26,714 nt of DNA from CAYMWF01 sp964394085 [NCBI: uncultured Gemmatimonadota bacterium] (GTDB taxonomy: Bacteria; GCA-2686955; CAYMWF01), in NCBI GenBank assembly GCA_964394085.1, contig CAYMWF010000064.1:1-26714 (forward strand), in the 5' to 3' direction. The notes below the pieces were generated by a model that did not search any database, had not been told where the DNA came from, and worked only from the letters and a program-made list of their open reading frames with translations. Position numbers and translations under genes: made by a program. The stretch's first letter is position 1, and each line of letters opens with the position of its first letter. Shown piece by piece: positions 16,104 through 23,091 of this stretch.

Positions 16104-16122
16104 CAGCCTCTGCAGCAGGCTG
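16104..16122 (-). other. Intergenic hairpin between the two thiolase-fold genes
   Basis: CAGCCT and AGGCTG form a 6-bp stem with a 7-nt loop in the 60-bp gap. There is no U-tract, so it is not a classical terminator; mRNA processing or stability is possible. Confidence 0.35.
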
Positions 16123-16138
16123 CAGCCGAGAATCGCGG

Positions 16139-17290
16139 TTAATCCCTTTCAAGGATGATTACCGAATGGAACTGCCCGGCCGGGCCCATGACTCCGTGGG
16201 CCAGCGCTTTCTTCGCCCCCTCGACCTGCCTGCCGTTCGCCTCGCCCTTCAGCTGCCGCGCGGCTTCGGCGGTCCTGGCGAGGCCGGCGAGGATGAGCGG
16301 GCAGCCGGCGAGCATCCCGCCCGAAAGGTTGACCTTCGACTTTTCGGGACCGCCCGAGTCGAGCCAGGCCCCTCCGGCGCCCTCGTCGCACAAGCCCAGG
16401 CCCTCGGCCCACATCGGCTGCTGGTACGCGTATTGATCCGTGATTTCGAAAAGGTCCAGTGAATCGACCGGATTTTCGACACCGGCCCGCCGGTATGCCC
16501 TCGAAGCCGCCTTCGAGAGGGCGAAGTTCCCGGCCGGATCCCTGTCCCCGAGAAAGAAGCTGTCGAAGCAGTTTCCCGTGCCCGTGATCCAGACCGGTGT
16601 ATCCGTCAGCTTCCGGGCCCGCTCCTCGGAGGCGAGTATCAGGCCCACCGCACCGTCCGTGACGGGGTACGCGTGCAGCCCGCGGATCGGGTCGGCCAGG
16701 CATGGCGACTCGAGCACCTCCTCCTTTGTCACAGCCGTGAGCTCGCCGGCCGTTAGCGGGTTCAGGAGTCCGTTCTTCCTCGCTCTCACCACGATATCGG
16801 CGAGGTGGGAATCGGTTACATAGGATTTGGCCGCATATGCCCGGGCCTGGATGGCGGCGGCGACCTGGTAATCGTATCCCACCGGCCGGGTGTAGAAGGG
16901 ATCGAAGCAGTGGTGGGTCACCATGTTCCTGTCGGCGGACTGCGATTCCTTGCAGTGCCCCAGGACCAGCACGACATCTGTATGCCCCGAAAGGATGGCG
17001 GCGGTTCCGTAATAGACCGCCTGGGCGCCTTCCTGGGCCACCTTCTCCTCGCACCTGTAATGAGCGCCGAGCACGTCGGTCATCGCGTTGTCGGAGATGG
17101 TGCGCGCGTCGAAAACGTCGTCCGACACGCTGGCGACCGTGTCGATCCCGCCGTTTTCAGAGAAATCGAGACCGGTCTGCCCCAGGAGCGATTCGAGCAC
17201 GTCGAGCGCCATCCCCTGAAATCTCTGGCGGGTGTTCTCCCGCACGAATTCCGTTTGCGCCACCGCGCAAATCCCTACACGTCCTGCCAT
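16139..17290 (-). CDS. Thiolase-fold protein lacking thiolase catalytic residues, copy A
   Basis: This 383-aa thiolase-superfamily protein is clearly diverged from its neighbour downstream. GRVGICAVAQTEFVRENT is the N-terminal strand region, and SGGMLAGCPLILAGLAR and AHGVMGPAGQFHSVIILE lie in the C-terminal half. Where thiolases have C-x-S-G it has AQEG (Ala85), the GHP motif reads GCP with Cys330 in place of His, and no cysteine stands at the final CxG position. It may be a structural partner that forms a heteromer with the other copy, or part of an unusual CoA-ester lyase. The ATG at 17290 has GGGAGGA about six nt upstream. It follows the acyl-CoA dehydrogenase pair after a 91-bp gap with two hairpins, and precedes the second copy by 60 bp. 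Confidence 0.82.
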   Translation of the reverse strand: MAGRVGICAVAQTEFVRENTRQRFQGMALDVLESLLGQTGLDFSENGGIDTVASVSDDVFDARTISDNAMTDVLGAHYRCEEKVAQEGAQAVYYGTAAILSGHTDVVLVLGHCKESQSADRNMVTHHCFDPFYTRPVGYDYQVAAAIQARAYAAKSYVTDSHLADIVVRARKNGLLNPLTAGELTAVTKEEVLESPCLADPIRGLHAYPVTDGAVGLILASEERARKLTDTPVWITGTGNCFDSFFLGDRDPAGNFALSKAASRAYRRAGVENPVDSLDLFEITDQYAYQQPMWAEGLGLCDEGAGGAWLDSGGPEKSKVNLSGGMLAGCPLILAGLARTAEAARQLKGEANGRQVEGAKKALAHGVMGPAGQFHSVIILERD

Positions 17291-17335
17291 TATTGTCCTC
17301 CCGGTCTATTCTGCCGGTCTGAGGCTCCGAAACTG

Positions 17336-17378
17336 CTCGAATCGCATGTTTCGAGAGCCTTCCGCCGCTATCCGGCGG
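17336..17378 (-). other. Two consecutive hairpins between dehydrogenase and thiolase-fold genes
   Basis: CTCGAA/TTCGAG with an 8-nt loop (17336-17355) and CCGCCG/CGGCGG with a 5-nt loop (17362-17378) lie in the 91-bp gap. Neither has a U-tract. They may set relative mRNA levels within the operon. Confidence 0.4.
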
Positions 17379-17381
17379 TAC

Positions 17382-18548
17382 CTATCCAGCCGATTTCAAT
17401 ACATGATCCGCGATGAGCATACGCTGGATTTCCGATGTTCCCTGTCCGATCTCGCAGTAACGGGCGTCCCGGTACAGGCGCTCCGTTTCGTTCGACACGA
17501 GATACCCGGCGCCGCCGAAAACCTGCTGGGCCGCGTGGGCCGTCCAGACAGCGGATTCACCGGCGAACAGCTTGGCCGACGAAGCGATTACAGCGGCTTC
17601 CCGGCTCCCTCCGTCGTGCAGCCATGCGGCGTACCTCGTCAGCTGTCGCGAAGTATCGAGCCTGGTGTGCATGTCCGCTATCTTGAATGAAACCTCCTGG
17701 TTCCTGTAGATCGGCTTGCCCCGGAATTTTCGCGTGAGGGCGTGCCGCAGGGAGAGGTCCAGGCAGGCCGCGGATATCCCGGTGGATAGAGCCCCGAGCC
17801 TGATTCGGCCCTCGGTTTCGGCTCTTTCGAGGAGACCGGTGCCCGTCCCGGGTGCTCCGAGCAGAGCCTCGCCGGGCAGCCTGCAGGCGTCGAAAACGAT
17901 GTCGCCGAGGGACGCCCCCCTGAGCCCCATGGTTTCGAGCGGCTCTCCCTGTGAAAGGCCGGGAGTTTCCGCCGGAACCAGGAAGAATCCCGGCCGCTGA
18001 TCTCCATCTCCGCCTTCGATTTTTGCCAGGACCACGATAAAATCAGCGCCTGGTATGTTTGTAATCATCTTCTTGGCGCCGTCCAGGATCCAGCCGCCGT
18101 CCGTCTCCCTGGCGGTGGTTTCGATCGATTGAGCGTCGCCGCCCGCTCCCGCTTCGGTTACGGCCCAGGCGCCGATACTCTGACCGCTGGTGACGGCGGA
18201 GACGAATTCCTCCTGCTGCCCGGCGGTTCCGGTCTCGACCAGGAGCCGCGCCGCAAGCCCCGCCGAGCTTTCGATCGATATGAAGGTGGACGGGCAGGCC
18301 TTCGCCACTTCCTCGTGGAACGGGAGCGAGTCGAGGAGCGTTTTGCCGCCGCCGCCCAGGCTCTCCGGAAGGTTGATGCCTGTATAATTCTCCCGGGCCA
18401 GCTTCGCCGTGTTCTCTTTTATTATTCTTCGGGCTTCTTCGGGGCCCGCCCTGTCGAGATCCGCCGCCGCGGGTGCGATCTCCCTGCCGCAGAACTCCGC
18501 GAAAACCTCGAGGGCGCCCAAAATCTCTTTGGAGTATTCGAAATTCAC
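17382..18548 (-). CDS. Acyl-CoA dehydrogenase, second of a pair
   Basis: This 388-aa FAD-dependent acyl-CoA dehydrogenase has an N-terminal helical domain, AWAVTEAGAGGDAQSIETTA and GGWILDGAKKMITN in the middle beta domain, RKFRGKPIYRNQEVSFKIADM near the flavin site, and CEIGQGTSEIQRMLI at the end. The usual YEGT catalytic Glu is Gln here (GQGT), so the base must lie elsewhere, as in isovaleryl- and long-chain enzymes, or on the partner subunit. The start is GTG at 18548, which overlaps the upstream stop as GTGA and has AAGGAG about eight nt before it; a much longer open frame continues upstream only inside the neighbouring gene. Translational coupling to the other dehydrogenase suggests a heteromeric enzyme like steroid ChsE1-ChsE2, though two separate enzymes are also possible. 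Electrons would pass to an ETF not seen here. Confidence 0.9.
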   Translation of the reverse strand: MNFEYSKEILGALEVFAEFCGREIAPAAADLDRAGPEEARRIIKENTAKLARENYTGINLPESLGGGGKTLLDSLPFHEEVAKACPSTFISIESSAGLAARLLVETGTAGQQEEFVSAVTSGQSIGAWAVTEAGAGGDAQSIETTARETDGGWILDGAKKMITNIPGADFIVVLAKIEGGDGDQRPGFFLVPAETPGLSQGEPLETMGLRGASLGDIVFDACRLPGEALLGAPGTGTGLLERAETEGRIRLGALSTGISAACLDLSLRHALTRKFRGKPIYRNQEVSFKIADMHTRLDTSRQLTRYAAWLHDGGSREAAVIASSAKLFAGESAVWTAHAAQQVFGGAGYLVSNETERLYRDARYCEIGQGTSEIQRMLIADHVLKSAG

Positions 18549-19702
18549 CTGACGTTCTCCTTGAGGATTCTCGATATGACCATCCGCTGGATTTCCGAGG
18601 TGCCGCCGCCTATCTGGGCCAGCTTGACATCCCTGAACATCCGCTCCACGGGGTATTCGTGCATGAGTCCGTACCCGCCGAATATCTGCAGGGCCTCCGA
18701 TGCGACGGGCATGCCCCAGTCGCCGACGAAGTGCTTGGCCACGGAGGCTTCGAGGTGGTTCAGCGTCCTGCCCTGGTCCTTGTTCCAGGCGATTCTGTAA
18801 ACCAGCAGTTTCGCGGCTTCCACAAAAACTTTCATGTCGGCGAGCTTGTGCCTGATCGCCTGGAAATCGGCGATCGGGCGGCCGAACTGCCTGCGGTCGA
18901 GGGCGTGCCTGGCGCAGTCGTCGAGCGATTTCCCGACCGCGCCGACGAAGGGGGCGAGGAGAGCCGAGCGGTCCCACTCCAGTGCGCCGAGGGCGATGAG
19001 AAAACCGGCGCCCAGGGGGCCGAGGACGTTCTCGTCCGGCACTTCGGCGTTCTCTAGGATGATTTCCGAGGTGGCCGAAGAGCGAACGCATAGCTTGTTC
19101 AGTTTTTTGCCCGTGGAGTATCCGGGCGTCCCTTCTTCGATTATGAATGCGCTGATCCCGGCGTGACCCGCGTTCCTGTCCGTTACTGCGAAAACCACCG
19201 CGACCCGGGCCAGGGGCGCGTTGGTGATGAACATCTTGGTGCCGTTCAGGATCCAGCCGCCGTTCTTCTTCTCCGCCGTGGTTGCGATCGCCGCCGCGTC
19301 GGAGCCGGCGTCGGGTTCGGTGAGGCCGAGGCATCCGATCCATTCGCCGGAAGCCATTTTCGGAAGATACCTGGCTTTCTGCTCCTCGGAGCCGAACCTC
19401 AGGATAGTGTCTCCGCACAGGTATGTATGCGCGCCCATGGCCAGCATCAGCCCGCCGTCGGCGCCTCCTTCGCCGAGCGCTTCCCCGGCCAGGCACGCGG
19501 TCAGGACATCCGCGTCCTGCCCGCCGTACTCGGAGGGGTAATGAAGCCCGAGCAGCCCCAGCTCCGCCAGCTTCCCCCAGGCTTCCCATGAAAACTCGCC
19601 CGTCGCGTCGGCGTTTTCGGCGAGCGGCGCGATGTTCTTGACGGTGAAATCCTTGACCACCTTCCTGAACATCTTCTGTTCGGCGGTCAGTTCGAAATCC
19701 AT
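18545..19702 (-). CDS. Acyl-CoA dehydrogenase, first of a pair
   Basis: This 385-aa acyl-CoA dehydrogenase is of normal length. GCLGLTEPDAGSDAAAIATTA and GGWILNGTKMFITN are the substrate and flavin motifs of the beta domain. RRQFGRPIADFQAIRHKLADM precedes the C-terminal helices, and LAQIGGGTSEIQRMVISRIL ends the fold. The YEGT position reads GGGT, so the catalytic Glu is not where short- and medium-chain enzymes have it. The ATG at 19702 has AAGGAG eight nt upstream. Its stop overlaps the next dehydrogenase start by 4 bp, so both are likely made in equal amounts. It should form a 2-enoyl-CoA from the product of the ligase fusion. Confidence 0.93.
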   Translation of the reverse strand: MDFELTAEQKMFRKVVKDFTVKNIAPLAENADATGEFSWEAWGKLAELGLLGLHYPSEYGGQDADVLTACLAGEALGEGGADGGLMLAMGAHTYLCGDTILRFGSEEQKARYLPKMASGEWIGCLGLTEPDAGSDAAAIATTAEKKNGGWILNGTKMFITNAPLARVAVVFAVTDRNAGHAGISAFIIEEGTPGYSTGKKLNKLCVRSSATSEIILENAEVPDENVLGPLGAGFLIALGALEWDRSALLAPFVGAVGKSLDDCARHALDRRQFGRPIADFQAIRHKLADMKVFVEAAKLLVYRIAWNKDQGRTLNHLEASVAKHFVGDWGMPVASEALQIFGGYGLMHEYPVERMFRDVKLAQIGGGTSEIQRMVISRILKENVR

Positions 19703-19730
19703 CTCTGTCTCCTTCCGGGTGTCCGTCCAG

Positions 19731-20285
19731 TCAGCTCTTGAAGCAGTTCCAGAATTCTCCCCGCTTCAGCGCTTCGATGATCCTGTCCCTGTCGCGGTCG
19801 CAGTCCATTTCTACCCAGGCCCGGCCGCAGCCCGCCGGCGTGTGCGAATCGTCCGTGGCGACTTTTGGGTAGGGGATTGCCGGGATGTCGTATTCGGGGG
19901 TGTAATACCCGTTGGTCGTAACCTCGAGAAGGTCGATCGGCATGGTTTCGGCCACGGCGGTTATCCTCGAAAGCACCTTGTCGAGGGGCAGATCGAGCGC
20001 CGACGGGTGATTGAAAATATGAAGGGATTCCTCGTCTCCATCTATCCTGCAGACGTGAATGTAGCCCTTCTCGAAAACGGTCAGTTCGACACCAGCGAAA
20101 ATGATCATTTCCGTTTCGACCCCCGAGAGCTGCTTCTCGTAGCAGCCGGGCCGGAGAAGCCAGTCGTGATCTGTGATGGCGATGAAGTCGAACCCCAGCT
20201 TTTCGTAGATCCCGACCGCTTCCGGAATCGACATCCGTCCGTCGGAGCACGTGGTGTGTATATGCAGAGCGCCCTTGAGCAACAT
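19731..20285 (-). CDS. PHP-domain metal-dependent phosphoesterase-like protein
   Basis: This 184-aa protein has the polymerase-and-histidinol-phosphatase domain. LHIHTTCSDG at 7-16 (His8, His10, Asp15), AITDHD at 36-41, FAGVELTV, IFNHPSA and ATDDSHTPAGCGRAW supply the usual metal ligands in order. Members hydrolyse phosphoesters, including nucleoside 3',5'-bisphosphates and histidinol phosphate; the substrate cannot be named here. It lies between the TetR gene and the first acyl-CoA dehydrogenase, 28 nt before the latter, so it should be expressed with the lipid genes. The ATG at 20285 lacks a strong Shine-Dalgarno site; AAGGGAA is about 14 nt upstream. Removing 3'-phosphoadenosine-type products or a CoA-related phosphate would fit the operon, but this is a guess. 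Confidence 0.85.
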   Translation of the reverse strand: MLLKGALHIHTTCSDGRMSIPEAVGIYEKLGFDFIAITDHDWLLRPGCYEKQLSGVETEMIIFAGVELTVFEKGYIHVCRIDGDEESLHIFNHPSALDLPLDKVLSRITAVAETMPIDLLEVTTNGYYTPEYDIPAIPYPKVATDDSHTPAGCGRAWVEMDCDRDRDRIIEALKRGEFWNCFKS

Positions 20286-20426
20286 GGTATCGAACGATTC
20301 CCTTTTTTCCGCTGCAGACCCCGATTCGGTGTCGCCCGGTTTCTCCGGCGTCGCCTCCGGTTCCGACTCCGCTCATTCAGTTCGTTTCCGCCGGTCCGTT
20401 CCTCGATCTCCGGTCCCGGTTCGACG
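20286..20426. other. 141-bp gap with repeated CCGGTCCGTTCC-like words
   Basis: The stretch between the TetR and PHP genes has no gene. Words such as CCGCCGGTCCGTTCC and ATCCGGTCCGTTCCGCCGG recur with small changes at about 20388-20450, running into the TetR 3' end. It resembles the diverged repeats seen at 9945-11096. Confidence 0.4.
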
Positions 20427-21113
20427 TCATCCGGTCCGTTCCGCCGGTCCGGCCTTCCCTTGGTTCACCAGGTTCTCGATGCCGCCCATGATAAAAAGCA
20501 TCACGTCATCGGCGATGGTTTCGAGATCCTCCGAGCGATCCGACGAGATCAGGTACTGGTAAGCGGTTCTTTCGAGCATTCCCACGATGCAGACCGACAT
20601 GACCTCGGCGCTGAGCCCGCTGTTGTAGGTGAAGCCGGTTCGCTCCCGCTCCCGCTCGAGGGAAGCGAGGATGTCGCTCGTCAGCTTGTTGAAGATCTCC
20701 TTGCGTCGCAGCTCGACGGCTTCGCCCTGTCCCGCCGACTCCCTGAGCAGGATGAGCGCCTTCTCTGGAGCATCGAGGCAGAGCCCGTAAAAGAATGCAA
20801 AGCCCGCGTTTCTGAAAGCCTCCAGCAGCGAATTCGCCTTCTCATACTCCCGGCCCATCAGGTTCCTGAGAAAGTAGGCGATTTCGTCGAGAAGCTTCAG
20901 AAGCAGATCTTCCTTGTTCTTGAAGTAGAAATACAGGGTGCCGACCGAAACCTCGGCGGATTCGGCTATCTGTTCCATGCTCGCGGAATGGTAGCCCTCC
21001 GACACGAAGAGCGCCTCGGCCGTATTCAGTATCGAATAGTACCGCTGCTCCCGCTCCCGCTGCCTCCGGAGCGAAGCTTTCGACATTTTCCTGCCGTTTT
21101 CCGCCGCTTCCAT
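20427..21113 (-). CDS. TetR/AcrR-family transcriptional regulator, head of the lipid operon
   Basis: This 228-aa TetR-type regulator has a basic N-terminal tail (RRQREREQRYYSIL) and then the helix-turn-helix at about 20-65 (ALFVSEGYHSASMEQIAE, SAEVSVGTLYFYFKNKEDLL). The rest is the helical ligand-binding domain. It heads the operon that runs to 11097 on the same strand and probably responds to an acyl-CoA or lipid. The ATG at 21113 is the natural start, with the HTH at normal distance. A near-perfect 12+5+12 inverted repeat lies 35 bp upstream, a likely autoregulatory operator. It is clearly distinct from the other TetR protein in the window (7335-7958), so the two operons probably answer to different signals. 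Confidence 0.92.
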   Translation of the reverse strand: MEAAENGRKMSKASLRRQREREQRYYSILNTAEALFVSEGYHSASMEQIAESAEVSVGTLYFYFKNKEDLLLKLLDEIAYFLRNLMGREYEKANSLLEAFRNAGFAFFYGLCLDAPEKALILLRESAGQGEAVELRRKEIFNKLTSDILASLERERERTGFTYNSGLSAEVMSVCIVGMLERTAYQYLISSDRSEDLETIADDVMLFIMGGIENLVNQGKAGPAERTG

Positions 21114-21147
21114 TGAACCTCAATAAGCTGAACACCATAAAAAAACC

Positions 21148-21176
21148 GAAGATAATTCAAAAACTGAATCATCTTC
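21148..21176. promoter_or_regulatory. Inverted repeat, probable operator of the lipid-operon TetR
   Basis: The arms GAAGATAATTCA and TGAATCATCTTC are 12 nt with one mismatch, around AAAAC. On the minus strand a TTGAAT within it lies 15 nt before TATGGT, a possible weak promoter overlapping the site. Confidence 0.6.
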
Positions 21177-21242
21177 AATAAGAAATAGACCCATTCCACG
21201 CCCTTGTCAATAAAAAAGAAAAAAGCCGACGGATTTATCTTC

Positions 21243-21340
21243 TTGTCACGTGACAAAAATCGAAATAGAGTAAATGGGGATAGATTAATTTTTCTAAGTG
21301 GGGACAAGTCAATTTTTTTGTCACGTGACAAAAATCGAAA
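21243..21340. repeat. Two copies of a TTGTCACGTGACAA palindrome, REP-like element
   Basis: The perfect 14-nt palindrome occurs at 21243-21256 and 21318-21331, each followed by AAATCGAAA, 75 bp apart. Between them two similar AT-rich blocks start GGGGATAG and GGGGACAAG. Read on the other strand these give words like TTGACTTGTCCCC that, from memory, are common around REP-associated tyrosine transposases. No transposase is present, so this would be a non-autonomous copy or a remnant. Confidence 0.6.
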
Positions 21341-21430
21341 AAGGGTAAGGGAACAGAACTGGTTATCATTCATTTCACACTTCGGGAAAAATAGAACCGC
21401 CCCTTTTTTTATCCCTTTTCGGGGATTTAC

Positions 21431-21463
21431 TTGCCCGATTTCACAATTGAGTGTATTACACTC
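21431..21463 (+). promoter_or_regulatory. Promoter with overlapping palindrome upstream of the unknown 202-aa gene
   Basis: TTGCCC (21431-21436) and TATTAC (21454-21459) are spaced by 17 nt. A perfect inverted repeat, GAGTGTA-T-TACACTC (21449-21463), overlaps the -10. This fits a repressor-controlled promoter for the gene starting at 21547. Each box matches consensus at only four of six positions. Confidence 0.45.
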
Positions 21464-21546
21464 GTGTTCGCTGGTTCCGCTCGACAATGACTCGAATCGT
21501 ATCGTTTCCATTCCACGTTGAGACGATTTCAACCTGAGAGGTTATC

Positions 21547-22155
21547 ATGTTTTACAGTATCAATGCCTTCTCCCCACACGGCATTTCAAAAGAAACCGAA
21601 GAGTTGTTGATGAAAGTAAGATACAGACACGAATCCGGCGACGAATTATCCACCGGCATGTTCTGGGGGCGCCATGCGCTGGATCCGTGTATTGAAATGA
21701 ATTTACCATTCGCAGTCGTGCTGCTGGGTGCGGCCAAAAAGGATTATATACACGAACTCAACGAAGAAATAGGAAGGATACTCCGTTGTATCGATAGCGA
21801 AGAAGCTGAAAACCTGGTGCAGTCGCTGGCATTTGTTAAGGATTTTTCTGGCGGCTCCTTCCGTGGTGCATATGCGCTTTTACGAAATAATCAAAACACC
21901 GGAAGGGAGGACGCTGCAGGAAGGCAATCCCCAGCGCCGTCAGAACTTCTGGCGAAAACCGAAGAGTCGCAGATCCAGTGCTTTCACGGATTCTTGAGCC
22001 ATGTTTTAGAACTGGATCCATTGCTTGTTCTCGGCAGCTTTTACGGCGAATCGGAAGATATCGTCCAGCCGGTACTGAACAGGATTGAAAAGATGCAAGG
22101 AAGACCGCTCGCTCACGATGATGTATATTCCGCAATATTCAGCGAACACAATTAG
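21547..22155 (+). CDS. Hypothetical protein, 202 aa
   Basis: I do not recognise this family. The protein is soluble, with no signal peptide or membrane segment. It opens MFYSINAFSPHGISKETEELLMK and has a strand-like block LPFAVVLLGAAKKDYIHELN near 58-77. The rest is mostly predicted helix, with an acidic C-terminal half. A Gln/Ser/Pro-rich stretch near 118-135 may be a linker. The ATG at 21547 is well supported by GAGAGG six nt upstream, and a promoter with palindrome lies about 90 bp before it. The codon use is visibly richer in A/T than in the operons to the left. The TIM-barrel gene begins about 10 bp after its stop, so the two are probably co-transcribed. Confidence 0.75.
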   Translation: MFYSINAFSPHGISKETEELLMKVRYRHESGDELSTGMFWGRHALDPCIEMNLPFAVVLLGAAKKDYIHELNEEIGRILRCIDSEEAENLVQSLAFVKDFSGGSFRGAYALLRNNQNTGREDAAGRQSPAPSELLAKTEESQIQCFHGFLSHVLELDPLLVLGSFYGESEDIVQPVLNRIEKMQGRPLAHDDVYSAIFSEHN

Positions 22156-22165
22156 TGATTTTACA

Positions 22166-23062
22166 TTGAAACTTTCGATGACCACGGACTATGTGACTTC
22201 CCTGGGCGATCCGGAGCCTTATCTCAGGCGGATCGCGGAAGCCGGTTTCACCCATGTGCACTGGTGTCATGAATGGAACACGGAATACTTTTATCCGCCT
22301 GATGAAATGAAGAAATTCGGGAAGCTGCTCGAGGCGTTCGATCTGGAGCTTCTCGATCTTCACGCTCCCCACGGATTGGGGTGGGGGTGGGGCTCGCCTG
22401 ATGAGGCCGAGCGGCGCAGGGCCGTTGAACTTCTGAGAAACCGGATCGATCTGACCTCCGAGCTTTCGGGCGGCGCTCTGGTTCTGCACCTGCCCGAAAA
22501 ACCAGGCGCTCCGTTCGACGCGGATAAGCTTTTGGACGCACTGTGCCGCACCCTCGACGAGATCGAACCCGCGACCCGCGGTTCCGGCATTGCGATCGCC
22601 CTCGAAAACCTGGAGTTCGACAGCTTCGAAGGTATATCCAGGCTCTTTTCCGAGTACGATCCCGATTTTCTCGGTCTCTGCTACGACTCGGGCCACGGGA
22701 ATATCTTCGGCGGCGACTTTGCCGAAATCGATGGATATCCGGGCGCGCGGAACCCTTTCTACCGAAATTTCGATCCCGGCGGCGAGTCGGGGCTCGATCA
22801 TCTCGAACGCTGCAAGGACCGGCTTGTTTCGGTCCATATCCACGACAACGACGGGAGAAGCGACCGGCACGATCTCCCCTTCTCGGGGACCGTGGACTGG
22901 CCGCGGCTCGCAAGGATCCTGGCGGCATCCTCGTACCGGGGATGCGTGAGCCTGGAATCTAACATGCGGGGCCTGGATATCGATGAGGGGCTCTTTCTCG
23001 ACCAGGCTCACCGGGCCGCGTCCGAACTGACCCGAATGATTGAAACCGCCCGGAGCGGGTGA
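22166..23062 (+). CDS. Sugar phosphate isomerase/epimerase-like TIM-barrel protein
   Basis: This 298-aa protein is of the xylose isomerase-like (AP endonuclease family 2) TIM-barrel superfamily. KLSMTTDYV is the first barrel strand, then FTHVHWCHEW, LDLHAPHG, ALENLEF (metal Glu), LCYDSGHGN (Asp and His), VHIHDNDG (His, Asp) and CVSLESN (Glu), the usual order of metal ligands. Relatives isomerise or epimerise sugars or inositol derivatives, or act as endonuclease IV; the substrate is unknown. I chose the TTG at 22166 because it begins exactly at the first strand (reading MKLSMTTDY) 10 bp after the preceding stop. An ATG at 22178 is an alternative, and an ATG at 22085 would overlap the upstream gene by 71 bp. 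The Shine-Dalgarno site is weak for all options. Confidence 0.85.
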   Translation: MKLSMTTDYVTSLGDPEPYLRRIAEAGFTHVHWCHEWNTEYFYPPDEMKKFGKLLEAFDLELLDLHAPHGLGWGWGSPDEAERRRAVELLRNRIDLTSELSGGALVLHLPEKPGAPFDADKLLDALCRTLDEIEPATRGSGIAIALENLEFDSFEGISRLFSEYDPDFLGLCYDSGHGNIFGGDFAEIDGYPGARNPFYRNFDPGGESGLDHLERCKDRLVSVHIHDNDGRSDRHDLPFSGTVDWPRLARILAASSYRGCVSLESNMRGLDIDEGLFLDQAHRAASELTRMIETARSG

Positions 23063-23091
23063 CATGGGAAAGGTCCGATCCGGAGTTCGAA

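Noticed and set aside
17382-19589. A 735-codon open frame that includes the second acyl-CoA dehydrogenase and runs on upstream
   Set aside because: The upstream half is an Arg/Gly/Pro-rich out-of-frame reading of the first dehydrogenase; the GTG at 18548 with GTGA overlap is the real start.
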